The notes: generated from the letters alone by a model not told the origin. DNA of 64,000 bases from Actinoalloteichus fjordicus (GCF_001941625.1 NZ_CP016076.1:1116001-1180000), one strand, 5' to 3'. Shown: positions 17,037-26,286, numbered from the stretch's first letter. Program-made: numbers and translations.

Positions 17037-18164
17037 TTGTCGAGCGACCGGACAGATACTGCGGTGCATGATTTAGACCATGCTCTTGGCACGGCGACTG
17101 CGGCGTCAAGCCCGGTCGAGTGTTACAACGAATGGGACCCGCTCGAGGAAGTTATTGTTGGAATTGTCGACAATGCCCATTTTCCGCCATGGCATGTCGC
17201 CGTCGGCGCGCCGCTGTCGGCGGCGCAACGCGAGATCTTCCAGCAGCGGGCCGGGCAGCCGTTCCCGGCCGACCAGGTGGCCGCCGCGCGTGATGAGCTC
17301 GATCAGCTCGCGGAGATCCTCGAAAGCATGGGCGTCGTGGTGCGTCGGCCGGAACCGCGTGATCACTCTGCCTCCTATGGCGTTCCCGGCTGGTCGAGCA
17401 CCGGGCTGTACGACGCCATGCCGCGGGACCTGTTGCTCGTCGTCGGTGACGAGATCATCGAAGCGCCGATGGCATGGCGGTCGCGGTACCACTCTGTGTC
17501 GGCGTTCCGACCACTGCTGAAGGACTACTTCCGGCGCGGGGCGCGGTGGACTTCGGCGCCGAAGCCCGAGCTGCACGATGACCTGTACGTGGAAGACTGG
17601 ACGGATCAGCCCGACGGCGAGCCGTTCCGTTCGGTGATCACGGAGTACGAGCCGACCTTCGACGCGGCCGACTTCATGCGCTTCGGCCGGGACATCTTCG
17701 CCCAGCGCAGCCACGTCACCAACGGGATGGGCATCGAATGGTTGCGCAGGCACCTCGGTGACGACTATCGCGTCCACGAGGTCACGCTCGAGGACGACCA
17801 CCCGATGCACATCGACGCGAGCCTGGTGCCGCTCGCTCCAGGGAAGCTGCTCATCCAGGCCGAGCGGGTGCCGGAGGTGCCCAGCCTGTTGAAGGACTGG
17901 GAGGTGCGAGTCGCGCCCACGCCGGTCATACCCGACAGCCACCCGTTGTACATGACCAGCAAGTGGATCAACATGAACGTGCTGATGATCGACGAGGAGC
18001 ACATGCTCGTGGAGGCCCAGGACGTGCCGATGCAGCGGCTGGCCGAGAGCTGGGGCATCACTCCGGTCCCCTGTCCGTTCCGCAACTTCAACAGCTTCGG
18101 TGGTTCGTTCCATTGCGCGACGACCGACGTTCGCCGCCGTGGCGAGTTGCGGTCCTACTTGTGA
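17037..18164 (+). CDS. glycine-type amidinotransferase
   Basis: A 375-residue member of the L-arginine:glycine amidinotransferase family, which moves the amidino group of arginine onto an amine to form a guanidine. Catalytic segments are complete: Asp in FDAADF (about 209), His258 in HPMHIDASL and Cys360 in GGSFHCATTD. The TTG start at 17037 follows GGAGG at about 17020; no ATG is available in frame. It lies between two megasynthase genes and overlaps the next start (GTGA), so it is an integral biosynthetic enzyme. Relatives build guanidino groups in saxitoxin and cylindrospermopsin. The acceptor here could be glycine, giving guanidinoacetate as a building block, or an amine on the assembled chain; sequence alone does not decide. 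Confidence 0.93.
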   Translation: MSSDRTDTAVHDLDHALGTATAASSPVECYNEWDPLEEVIVGIVDNAHFPPWHVAVGAPLSAAQREIFQQRAGQPFPADQVAAARDELDQLAEILESMGVVVRRPEPRDHSASYGVPGWSSTGLYDAMPRDLLLVVGDEIIEAPMAWRSRYHSVSAFRPLLKDYFRRGARWTSAPKPELHDDLYVEDWTDQPDGEPFRSVITEYEPTFDAADFMRFGRDIFAQRSHVTNGMGIEWLRRHLGDDYRVHEVTLEDDHPMHIDASLVPLAPGKLLIQAERVPEVPSLLKDWEVRVAPTPVIPDSHPLYMTSKWINMNVLMIDEEHMLVEAQDVPMQRLAESWGITPVPCPFRNFNSFGGSFHCATTDVRRRGELRSYL

Positions 18165-21100
18165 AGCCGGTGGGGCGCCTGGTGCACCGGCTCATCGAGG
18201 CGCAGGCCGAGCAGACCCCGGACGCGGTGGCAGTGGTCTGGGATGGCGGGACCTACACCTTCCGCCAACTCGATCAGCGGGCCACCGTGCTCGCCACCCT
18301 GCTCGTCGAGCGCGGTGTTCGGCCAGAACGCCTGGTAGGCGTGAGCATGGAGCCGTCGCCCCTGCTCCTCGTGGCGATGTTCGCGATCTGGAAGGCAGGC
18401 GGGGCCTACGTCCCCATCGACGCGTCGCTGCCGCGCGACGTCGCCGAGGGCATGGTCTCCGACGCAGGAGTGACCTTGCTGATCGGCAATGGTCCCGTCG
18501 CGGTGGATCTCGCCGGGGTGCATACGATCGATCTCGACGGCCTCGACCTGTCGAGTCCGCCCACGGCCCTGCCGTCAGTAGAGCTGCACCCGTCTAACCT
18601 CGCGTACTGCGTGTTCACGTCGGGCTCGACGGGTAAGCCCAAGCTGGTCGCGGCCGCGCACGCGAGCTTCGTCAACCACGCGCGGGCGCTGCGCGACCAA
18701 CTGTCGCTGGGCCCACAGGATCGTTCGCTGCAGTCCACGGCGATGGCCTTCGACGCCGCGCTCGAGGAGATCCTCCCGGCGTGGCTGGCCGGAGGCGCGG
18801 TGGTGATGCCGGCACAGAGCAAGTTCACCAGCTGGGAGTTCACCGGGCTCATCGAGCGGCTGTCGGTGACGATGGTCAGCCTGCCCAGCGCCTACTGGCA
18901 CCTGTGGGTCGACGACCTGGTGGCAGGCGTGGTGAGCCTGCCGCCGAGCCTGCGCACCGTGTTCATCGGCGGCGACAAGATCCTCGTCGACAAGCTGACG
19001 GCCTGGTACGGCGTTCCGGGTGCGGAACGGATCAACTGGGTGTCGGACTACGGGCCGACCGAGACGTCGATCAGCGTCGCCCTGCACCATCCCGCCCGCG
19101 ACGGCATCGGCGGCTCCGACGGTTCCGACTATGCCCTGGTGTCGCTCGGCCGTGCGTTCGCGCAGGCAGCGCTGTACATCCTCGACGACGAGTTGCGGCT
19201 CGTGCCCGACGGCGAGCCCGGCGATCTGTGGGTGGGCGGCCCGCCGGTGACCCGCGGCTACTACGGAGCTCCGGCGATGACAGCCGACCGCTACCGTCCG
19301 GACCCGCAAGGGTCGTCCGGTGCGCGGATGTACCGGACCGGCGATCGCGCCGCCCGGATGCCCGATGGCACGCTCTCCTTCCTCGGCCGTTCCGATCGCC
19401 AGGTGAAGATCCGCGGGCAGCGGGTGGAACTCGGCCAGGTGGAGAGCGCGCTGCATCAACTCGACGGCGTGACGGACGCCGTGGCCGTCGTGGTCCAGAA
19501 CCGGACTGCGGGGTCGTCCCTCGTCGCGTACGTCGAGACCGGGCCCGACGTCTCGGAGGCCGAGATCAAGGCCCGCCTGGTCGAGCGGCTGCCCGAATCC
19601 GCGCTGCCGACGCACATCGTGCTGCTGGACAAGATCCCGCGTTCGCCGCTGAACGGGAAGGTGTCACGAGCCGCCTTGCCGTCGATCGGCGAGGCACGAG
19701 CCTGCCGTCTCGACGTCGCGGCCATGACCACGCTCGAACGCGCGGTCGCCATGGTCGTCGCCGACGTTCTCGGCGTGTCGGTCAGCGACCGACACGAGGA
19801 CGTCTTCTCCATCGGCGGGGACTCGCTGCAGGGTATGCAGATCCTGAGCCGGGTCGCCGAGGTGACCGGTGTGGCACTGACCTTCACCCAGTTCCGCGCG
19901 GCCCCGCACGTCGCCGGGATCGCCGCGTCGGTGACGCGGCTCCGCGGCGCAGGCGCCGCCGAGTACGCGATCGCTCCCGCCGCGAACCGCGAGGAGTGGC
20001 AGCCCGCGTCGCGTGGACAGCAGGCGCTCTGGTACCTCGACAAGGTGCACCGAGGTGCGCCCCTGTACGCGATCCCGGTCTGCTATCGGATCCGCGGACC
20101 GCTCGACATCGAACGCCTGGACGCCGCCCTGACCGCCATCGTCACCCGGCACGAGGCACTGCGGACGGTGCTGGTCCAGAAGGGCGGCACGGTGTGGCAA
20201 CACGTCCGCCCCGCCGAGCCGGTCCGGACCGAGGTCGTCCGCGCCGACGACTTCACCGACGCCGCCGAGCGCGTCCAGACCGCGGCCGGGGGCACCTTCG
20301 ACCTGGGCACGGGACCGCTGCTGCGCTCGTCGGCGTTCCAGTTCGACGGCGAGTGGTTGTGGCTGCTCGACGTGCACCACGCGGTGTTCGATGCCTGGTC
20401 GCTGGCCGTGTTCTGGCACGAACTCGCGGCGCTCTACGAGGGCCGACCGCTGCCGGACGTCGCCGTGCAGTACGCCGACTACGTCGTGTGGCAGCAACGC
20501 TGGTTGGCGGGGCCGGAGGCGGCAGCGCAGCGGGCGTACTGGTCGACACAGCTGACGGGCGCCCCTGAGCCTGCGCAGCTGGGAACGGGGCGAGCGGCCG
20601 GGGCCCGCGTGGGCACGGACGGCTTCGCCCTGCGGTTGCCGCCCTCGGCCATCGACACCGCGGCCGTCAAGCGCGTTGCCCAGGAGTGTCGGTCCACTCC
20701 GTACACCGTCCTTCTCGCGTCCTTCTTCCTCGCCCTCAGCCGTGCGATCGGCACGGACGAGCCGGTAGTCGGCCTGCCGGTCGCCTGCCGTAACCGACCA
20801 GGTACCGAGAACATCATCGGATACCTCGTGAACACGGTCGCGGTGCGCGCCCGGTTGAACCGGGCCATGAGTTTTCGCGATGTGGTCGCCGACGTCGACG
20901 CGGCAATGGCCGAAGCCCTGACGAACCAGGACCTGCCCTTCGCCGATGCAGCCGATGGAGCGTCGCGCAGCGCCCGAGCAGGCGCTCCGCCGATCTTCCA
21001 GGCGATGTTCGGGTTCCAGTCCACACCGCTCGACAGCCTCGACGGCATCGCGGGACTGACCATCGTCGAGCACTTCGTGCACTCCGGAACAGCCAAGACG

Positions 21101-21313
21101 GCACTGACCTGGACGGCGCGCAACGAAGCGACCGGTCTGGTCGGCGAGATCGAGTACGCCGCCGACGCCTTCGACACGGAGTCCGCCGCGCAGTGGCAGG
21201 CCGACCTGATGGCCACCCTGGACGCGGCGCTGGCCGAACCGGACCAGTCGATCGGCACGCTCCTCGACAGGTCCGTGCGGTGTGATCCCGGCTCTGTAGA
21301 ACGTATCGGTTGA
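18161..21313 (+). CDS. NRPS adenylation-PCP-condensation
   Basis: A 1050-residue protein: adenylation (about 1-490), carrier (about 515-590; Ser555 in IGGDSLQG), condensation (about 610-1040). The GTG start at 18161 overlaps the preceding stop as GTGA. Adenylation motifs are TSGSTGKPKLV, FDAALEEI, DYGPTETS, YRTGDRA and LNGKVSR. The pocket read by eye is about D-A-E-S-F-G-D-I-S-K. Glu at the third position is common in pockets for basic residues (known for Orn and Lys codes), so a Lys-, Arg- or guanidino-type substrate is plausible. The condensation motif is HHAVFDA (His740 kept, Gly replaced by Ala). The protein would accept the chain from the PKS-linked C domain and pass it to a downstream carrier. 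Confidence 0.94.
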   Translation: MKPVGRLVHRLIEAQAEQTPDAVAVVWDGGTYTFRQLDQRATVLATLLVERGVRPERLVGVSMEPSPLLLVAMFAIWKAGGAYVPIDASLPRDVAEGMVSDAGVTLLIGNGPVAVDLAGVHTIDLDGLDLSSPPTALPSVELHPSNLAYCVFTSGSTGKPKLVAAAHASFVNHARALRDQLSLGPQDRSLQSTAMAFDAALEEILPAWLAGGAVVMPAQSKFTSWEFTGLIERLSVTMVSLPSAYWHLWVDDLVAGVVSLPPSLRTVFIGGDKILVDKLTAWYGVPGAERINWVSDYGPTETSISVALHHPARDGIGGSDGSDYALVSLGRAFAQAALYILDDELRLVPDGEPGDLWVGGPPVTRGYYGAPAMTADRYRPDPQGSSGARMYRTGDRAARMPDGTLSFLGRSDRQVKIRGQRVELGQVESALHQLDGVTDAVAVVVQNRTAGSSLVAYVETGPDVSEAEIKARLVERLPESALPTHIVLLDKIPRSPLNGKVSRAALPSIGEARACRLDVAAMTTLERAVAMVVADVLGVSVSDRHEDVFSIGGDSLQGMQILSRVAEVTGVALTFTQFRAAPHVAGIAASVTRLRGAGAAEYAIAPAANREEWQPASRGQQALWYLDKVHRGAPLYAIPVCYRIRGPLDIERLDAALTAIVTRHEALRTVLVQKGGTVWQHVRPAEPVRTEVVRADDFTDAAERVQTAAGGTFDLGTGPLLRSSAFQFDGEWLWLLDVHHAVFDAWSLAVFWHELAALYEGRPLPDVAVQYADYVVWQQRWLAGPEAAAQRAYWSTQLTGAPEPAQLGTGRAAGARVGTDGFALRLPPSAIDTAAVKRVAQECRSTPYTVLLASFFLALSRAIGTDEPVVGLPVACRNRPGTENIIGYLVNTVAVRARLNRAMSFRDVVADVDAAMAEALTNQDLPFADAADGASRSARAGAPPIFQAMFGFQSTPLDSLDGIAGLTIVEHFVHSGTAKTALTWTARNEATGLVGEIEYAADAFDTESAAQWQADLMATLDAALAEPDQSIGTLLDRSVRCDPGSVERIG

Positions 21314-21331
21314 GTTGGAGAGGATCTGATC

Positions 21332-22372
21332 ATGTCGCCGACTTTCTCTGACACCATGTCCGGTGGTCGAGGGGCTCGACATCGGTTCGCTCCGGAGATT
21401 CTCGACGCCGTCCGCGTCGCGTCTCGCCCGGACAACTGGCGCGGTCCCACCGAACTCGCCCGGCACTGGTTCTGGATCGCGTTCTGGTGTGCGGCGTCGG
21501 TGTGGACCTTCAACAACTGGACGCTCTGGGCGTCAATCCCGGTGTACCTGCTCGCTGCCTTCTTCATCGGCGGCCGCCAGCGCGCGGTGGCGGGTGTGCT
21601 GCACATGGCCACGCACCGTGCGTTCATGGCCAACCATCGGGTCGGCAGCGTCCTGGGCGCCGTCTTCGGCGGGTACCCGGTGCTGCAGAGCTTCACCGCG
21701 TACCGCGCATCGCATCTCGGCGAACACCACGGCCGCTTGGGCGACCCGGAGCGCGATCCCGACTACCGCCAGTACAAGGACAACGGCCTGTGCGGCGACA
21801 ACCTGGGTCGCCCGGCGTTGAACCGCTATCTGCGCAAGGTGGTAGGCCCGAGGTCCACCGGCTCGTACATCCTCTACCTGCTGCGGCACCGGATCTGGTC
21901 GAGGGACGAGGCGCCGTTCGAGCGCGCCCTGCGCATCACCTTGCTCGTCGCCGTGCTGGCGTGGGCGGTGGTCGCCAACTGGTGGCTGTGGTTGATCCTG
22001 CTCTGGTTCGTTCCGCTGGTGACCACGCAGGTCTGGATCGGCGCGGTAGCCGAGTTGATGGAGCACTTCCCGCTCATCGAGAACGCGCCGCGCATAGACC
22101 TCTACATGTCGTGGAACCGGGACTACGGGTTCTGGACTCGTTTCCTGTTCGGCGAGACCGACGGCGAAGGATTCCACCTGGTCCATCACCTGTTTCCCAG
22201 GACGCCGATGTGGCGCCTGCGTGAGGTCGACGCCATCCTCGCGAAGGACCCGGTGTACGCCGCGCTTCCTCGGCTCAGCGGGGTGCTCGGTGGCATGGTG
22301 CAGATCTACCGGTCGCTGCCGCCGACCCCACGTCGACGCCCGCAGACGGGCGCGGTTCCGACAACCACGTAG
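21332..22372 (+). CDS. membrane di-iron oxidase of the fatty-acid-desaturase fold
   Basis: A 346-residue integral membrane protein with three metal-binding His clusters: HMATH (HxxxH), HLGEHH (HxxHH) and HLVHH near the C-terminus. Hydrophobic segments flank these (about 45-75 and 205-240). The family inserts double bonds or hydroxyl groups using O2 and a di-iron centre. The cluster shows no fatty-acid starter, so the substrate is more likely an amino acid or carrier-bound intermediate; this is inference. ATG 21332 has GGAGAGG just upstream. It sits in the main operon between two NRPS genes, 18 bp after the first. Only distantly similar to the second family member at 28511-29575. Confidence 0.88.
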   Translation: MSPTFSDTMSGGRGARHRFAPEILDAVRVASRPDNWRGPTELARHWFWIAFWCAASVWTFNNWTLWASIPVYLLAAFFIGGRQRAVAGVLHMATHRAFMANHRVGSVLGAVFGGYPVLQSFTAYRASHLGEHHGRLGDPERDPDYRQYKDNGLCGDNLGRPALNRYLRKVVGPRSTGSYILYLLRHRIWSRDEAPFERALRITLLVAVLAWAVVANWWLWLILLWFVPLVTTQVWIGAVAELMEHFPLIENAPRIDLYMSWNRDYGFWTRFLFGETDGEGFHLVHHLFPRTPMWRLREVDAILAKDPVYAALPRLSGVLGGMVQIYRSLPPTPRRRPQTGAVPTTT

Positions 22373-22453
22373 TCGCGCCGCAGGGCCACAGCTCGCCGCG
22401 CTGAGATACGGATATACGGCGAACTCCACCTTCTTCCCCGGTGAGGAACCACA

Positions 22454-24046
22454 TTGGATCACATGAGCGGCTCGACCTCGTTGGTCTCGCGGTTCGAACG
22501 ACAGGCCGGATCCACGCCGGCGGCGATCGCGATCGACGACGCTGGTCAGCGTGTCACCTACCAGCAGCTCGACGCATGGTCGGACGAGGTCTGCGCCGAG
22601 CTGATGGCGGCCGGGGTCGTACCCGGCGGTCTCGTCGGAGTGCTGCTGCCCCGTGACTCGCGTTGGATCGCCGCGATCCTGGGCGTGCTGAAGACCGGCT
22701 GCGGTTACGTGCCCCTCGATCCGATGTATCCGGCCGAGCGACTGGCCATGATGGCGTCGGATTCGGCGCTCACACTGGTCCTCGGCGAATCCTCGGGGAC
22801 GGAACCGGTCCTGGGCCTGCCGTGTGTGGCGATGCCTGCCCCGACTGCGCAGGGTCGGTCGACGGCCCACCCGCCCGTCGGCCCCGACGCACCGGCGTAC
22901 GTCATCTACACGTCGGGTTCGACCGGGCGGCCGAAGGGGGTGCCGATCAGGCACCGCAACGTGCTCGCTCTCCTGGACGCCGCCCGCGCTCGAATGCCGT
23001 TCGCGGCCACCGACGTCTGGTCCTTGTTCCACTCCTTCAGTTTCGACTTCTCGGTATGGGAGATGTGGGGGCCGTTGCTGTCGGGCGCCCGCATCGTCCT
23101 CGTCCCGCAGAATGTGCGGCTGGACCCGCAGGAGTTCGTCTCCTTCCTGGCGAGTTCCGGTGTCACCGTGTGCAACATGGTTCCGTCGATCTTCCGGCAT
23201 CTCGTCGCGTCGGGTGACGGTCCGCAGGACGAGCTGGCGCTGCGCCAGGTCGTCTTCGGTGGTGAGGCGGTCGACCCGGTGTCGGTCTCGGAGTGGCTGT
23301 CGGCACTGCCCGCCGACCGCCGCCCGGCAATCGCGAACATGTACGGGATCACCGAGTCGACCGTGCACGTGACGCTGCGACAGATGACGGCAGCCGATTT
23401 CTCGCGCTCCGCGCCGGGAACCCTCATCGGCACGCCGCTGTCCCACGTGCGGATGCGACTGGTGGACTCGCAGCTGCGGCCGGTCGAGCCAGGGGACGTC
23501 GGCGAGATCCTCCTCGACGGTGCCGGGATCAGCGACGGCTATCTCGGCCGCGCGGAGCTCAACCGCGAGCGGTTCCCCACCAGGATCGGCGACGACGGAT
23601 CGAGCGAACACTGCTTCCGCACCGGCGATCTCGCCAGCTGGGACGAGGCCACGGGCAGCTACGTCCACCGCGGCCGCATCGATGATCAGGTGCAGCTGCG
23701 CGGTCACCGCATCGAGTTGGGCGAGGTCGAGGCGTCGCTGCGAGCCTGTCCCGACGTGTTCGACGCCGCCGTGGTGCTGCACAGTCCCGCCGGGCGCGAT
23801 TCGAGCCTCCTGGCCCACGTCGTCGCGGCTCCGTCCACTGCGGCCGCCCCGCACCACACGCACGAGGCGGATGACCCCGAGCACGCACACCGGGTCGTGC
23901 GGGCGATCAGGCGCAGCCTGGCCGACCTACTGCCGCACTACATGATTCCGCAGCACATCCGACTGGTCCCGACCTTGCCGACGAGCGAAAGCGGCAAGGT
24001 GGATCGCAATGCACTTGTTCCGCCTTCCCACTCGGCTGAACAGTAA
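22454..24046 (+). CDS. stand-alone adenylation protein, threonine-like code
   Basis: A 530-residue adenylation protein without a carrier domain. Motifs are TSGSTGRPKGV, FDFSVWEMW, NMYGITEST, FRTGDLAS, GRIDDQVQLRGHRIELGEVE and the A10 lysine in ESGKVDR. The pocket read by eye is D-F-W-N-V-G-M-V-H-K, one residue from the published threonine code DFWNIGMVHK. It should make Thr-AMP and load a carrier in trans, such as the free PCP at 3904-4158 or a carrier in the C-PCP proteins. With a SyrB2-like halogenase at 35868-36821, a SyrB1/SyrB2-style route to 4-chlorothreonine is suggested. The TTG start at 22454 has GAGG seven bases upstream; ATG 22463 is possible. A His/Asp/Glu-rich insert lies near residues 470-480. 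Confidence 0.92.
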   Translation: MDHMSGSTSLVSRFERQAGSTPAAIAIDDAGQRVTYQQLDAWSDEVCAELMAAGVVPGGLVGVLLPRDSRWIAAILGVLKTGCGYVPLDPMYPAERLAMMASDSALTLVLGESSGTEPVLGLPCVAMPAPTAQGRSTAHPPVGPDAPAYVIYTSGSTGRPKGVPIRHRNVLALLDAARARMPFAATDVWSLFHSFSFDFSVWEMWGPLLSGARIVLVPQNVRLDPQEFVSFLASSGVTVCNMVPSIFRHLVASGDGPQDELALRQVVFGGEAVDPVSVSEWLSALPADRRPAIANMYGITESTVHVTLRQMTAADFSRSAPGTLIGTPLSHVRMRLVDSQLRPVEPGDVGEILLDGAGISDGYLGRAELNRERFPTRIGDDGSSEHCFRTGDLASWDEATGSYVHRGRIDDQVQLRGHRIELGEVEASLRACPDVFDAAVVLHSPAGRDSSLLAHVVAAPSTAAAPHHTHEADDPEHAHRVVRAIRRSLADLLPHYMIPQHIRLVPTLPTSESGKVDRNALVPPSHSAEQ

Positions 24047-24145
24047 TATTCTATCCGGGCGGACGCATTCGACGAGAATTCCGAGAGCTGGGGGGCTCGG
24101 CTGCGTCGGCGTAGTGATTTGCCAGCATTCGACGTAAGGAGAGTT

Positions 24146-24955
24146 GTGTATCGTCTCGACGGCAGGGTCGCGTTCATCACTGGGATCGGCCGAGGTCAAG
24201 GGCGCAATCAGGCGGTGCGGCTGGCTTCCGAAGGTGCGGACATCATCGGTGTCGACATCTGTCGTGATGTCGAATCCGCGGCCTATTCGATGGCGTCGGA
24301 AGACGACATGGCCGAGACCGTGCGACAGGTGGAGGCACTGGGCAGGCGAGTCGTCGCCCGGGTCGCCGACGTGCGTGATGGTGCGGCGTTGCGAAAGGCC
24401 GTGCAGGAGGGAGTCGAGCAGTTCGGCAGGCTGGACTTCGTGGTGGTGAATGCAGGCATCAGCACCGCCCAGTTCGGGATGACGACGCCGGAGCAGGAAG
24501 AGCAGGCATGGAATGACGTCATCGCCGTGAACCTCACCGGGGCCTGGAACACCGTGCAGGCTGCCATCCCGTACATGGTCACTCGCGGGCGAGGCGGTTC
24601 GATCGTCTTCATCGGCTCGACCGCGGGGCTGCGTGGCCAGCGGGCGGGCGGGTACACCGCAGCCAAGCACGGCGTCGTCGGAATCATGCGTGGGCTGGCC
24701 AACGAGCTGGCCGAGGACAACATCCGCGTCAACGTCGTGCACCCTGCGGCGGTCAACACCCCGATGGCGGTCAACGAGGGGATGCAGGCGTACGTAGACG
24801 CGCAGGCCCAGCAGGGTGGGGGTGACCAGAACGTGACGCTGTTGGAGCCTTCCGACATCACCGCCGCCGTCGCGTTCCTGCTCTCGGACGAGGCCCGCTA
24901 CATCACCGGCACGGACCTCCCGGTCGATGCGGGGTTCGTGAACCGCGTCAGCTAG
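24146..24955 (+). CDS. mycofactocin-type short-chain dehydrogenase
   Basis: A 269-residue Rossmann-fold oxidoreductase. The cofactor loop TGIGRGQGRNQAVRLA is followed by EGADIIGVDIC, the pattern of mycofactocin-coupled SDRs, which also carry an extra segment (here about residues 40-55) after the second strand. The catalytic triad is visible as Ser in IGSTAG and YTAAK. Members hold NAD(H) tightly and pass electrons to mycofactocin (known for the family). GTG 24146 is chosen because AAGGAGAG lies immediately upstream. It closes the main rightward operon, and its 3' end overlaps that of the convergent methyltransferase by 8 bp. A likely job is oxidising a side-chain alcohol or reducing a carbonyl of the product. 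Confidence 0.9.
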   Translation: MYRLDGRVAFITGIGRGQGRNQAVRLASEGADIIGVDICRDVESAAYSMASEDDMAETVRQVEALGRRVVARVADVRDGAALRKAVQEGVEQFGRLDFVVVNAGISTAQFGMTTPEQEEQAWNDVIAVNLTGAWNTVQAAIPYMVTRGRGGSIVFIGSTAGLRGQRAGGYTAAKHGVVGIMRGLANELAEDNIRVNVVHPAAVNTPMAVNEGMQAYVDAQAQQGGGDQNVTLLEPSDITAAVAFLLSDEARYITGTDLPVDAGFVNRVS

Positions 24956-25997
24956 CGCGCAGCGACAGCAGGACGCTCTGCACTTCGAGTACCTCTCGTT
25001 CGGCGAGTGCGTCGAGGTAAGCGGCCCGCTCAGCCCGCCCGACGGCCAGCAGTGAATGCGGCGGTATCCAGCGGTCGCGGACCATGTCTCGGCTCAGCGT
25101 GAACGGCGACGAACTGTCGGTCGCCGTGCTCAGGTGCCAGCTGTCCCGGTCGGGGATCATTCGGCGGAGCAGGCCGTCGAGTGACCCGTCCGCAGCGGTG
25201 ATCTCCGTGTCGAACCAGACCTGTGCGACGCCTCGCTGGTCGAGAAGGTCACGAAGCGTGGTGTTGATGAAAGCGAACGCGGTGGTGCTGTCCGGAGCGT
25301 TGAACGCGATCCGCGAATAGGTGGCGGGGTCGGTGTAGGTCGTGCAGTCGCCGACGACGTACCGGGCGTCGACACCGTTGATCGCGGCGTTCGCGGTGGC
25401 GTAGGCCACTGATCGGGCGCCGATGTCGACGCCCACCCGCTGCGGATGACCCGAAGCAGCCAGTTGGGACAGGAAGCCGCTCCCACATCCCATGTCGAGG
25501 AATGATCGGCCCGGCAGATCGAGGTCTTCGACGCCTCGGAGCAGTTCGATCGATGAGGCGTGCGGCGGCATGCACCCGCCGTCGGGCCAGTCTCGGGTGA
25601 AGCCGTCCGGACCGTGCTCGAACAGCCGGTCGGAGAGGAAGAACCCGTCCTGGTACTCGGTGATGGCGACGGTGCCGCGCCTTTCGCGATCCGGAAGGAT
25701 CGTGACCAGCCCGAGGTCGACGAGCAGGGCGGCGAGTTCCGGAGCCAGGAGCCTCCACCGTTCCGCCTGCACCTGTCCACCCAGGAGGAATAACTCGAAC
25801 AGGACCGCGGCAGGGTCGTCGATCAGCGACACTTCTCCGAGGTGGTACAGCGAGAACCGCCCGATGTCAGACAGGACGGTGTCGCTGGACGTATCGAGCG
25901 CGAGCAGGGTCGGCAGCTGATCGGTCCGGTAGTTCGCCGCGCGGAGCAATGCGCCGAGTCGGCCGAGGGAGTCGCGCTCGGCCCAGAACGTGTCCAT
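24948..25997 (-). CDS. SAM-dependent methyltransferase with HemK/PrmA-like layout
   Basis: A 349-residue protein. The N-terminal part (about 1-130) is helical and of the kind found in DUF7059-type methyltransferases. The C-terminal Rossmann domain has motif I FLDMGCGSGFLSQLA and acidic motif II (VGVDIG). Where N-methylating relatives have NPPY, this protein has FNAPD, so the usual amino-group site is altered. ATG 25997 is chosen because upstream codons of the open frame look non-coding. It lies 76 bp downstream of the MbtH gene on the same strand, so the two probably share a transcript. N- or O-methylation of a peptide residue is likely, but the changed motif leaves the target open. Confidence 0.82.
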   Translation of the reverse strand: MDTFWAERDSLGRLGALLRAANYRTDQLPTLLALDTSSDTVLSDIGRFSLYHLGEVSLIDDPAAVLFELFLLGGQVQAERWRLLAPELAALLVDLGLVTILPDRERRGTVAITEYQDGFFLSDRLFEHGPDGFTRDWPDGGCMPPHASSIELLRGVEDLDLPGRSFLDMGCGSGFLSQLAASGHPQRVGVDIGARSVAYATANAAINGVDARYVVGDCTTYTDPATYSRIAFNAPDSTTAFAFINTTLRDLLDQRGVAQVWFDTEITAADGSLDGLLRRMIPDRDSWHLSTATDSSSPFTLSRDMVRDRWIPPHSLLAVGRAERAAYLDALAEREVLEVQSVLLSLRAS

Positions 25998-26073
25998 ATG
26001 AATTGCCCCTGGTTCGGTGAAGACGGCGCCCTTGGTCGGGCCTCGATGGCGGCGGTTCTTCAGCCGGTGTCGG

Positions 26074-26286
26074 CTATCCGCGAGCGTCCATCGCCTGCCG
26101 CACGCTCTTGGGTCGCATGTCGGTCCAGACCTCGCCGATGTAGTCCAGGCATTCGGTCTTGCTGCCCGTGTGACCGATTTCGTTCCAGCCGGCAGGCAGC
26201 GATCGACCGGCAAGCCAGATCGAGTACTGCTCTTCCTCGTTGACTACGACCGAGTAGGTCCGGTTGTCCACGTCGTTCTCGTTCAC
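26074..26286 (-). CDS. MbtH-like NRPS accessory protein
   Basis: A 70-residue protein with the family signature: NEEEQYSIW, then PAGW, GSKTECLDYI and WTDMRP near the end. MbtH proteins bind adenylation domains and are needed for their folding or activity. GTG 26286 is preceded by GGAGG with six bases of spacing, better than the upstream ATG at 26310. It is the only MbtH gene in the window, so it probably serves all four adenylation domains of the cluster. Divergent from the methyltransferase gene at 26520. Confidence 0.95.
   Translation of the reverse strand: MNENDVDNRTYSVVVNEEEQYSIWLAGRSLPAGWNEIGHTGSKTECLDYIGEVWTDMRPKSVRQAMDARG

Noticed and set aside
21332-22372. Lipopeptide hypothesis, with the desaturases making an unsaturated acyl tail
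   Set aside because: There is no starter C domain, acyl-CoA ligase or fatty-acid ACP system, and only one PKS extension module.
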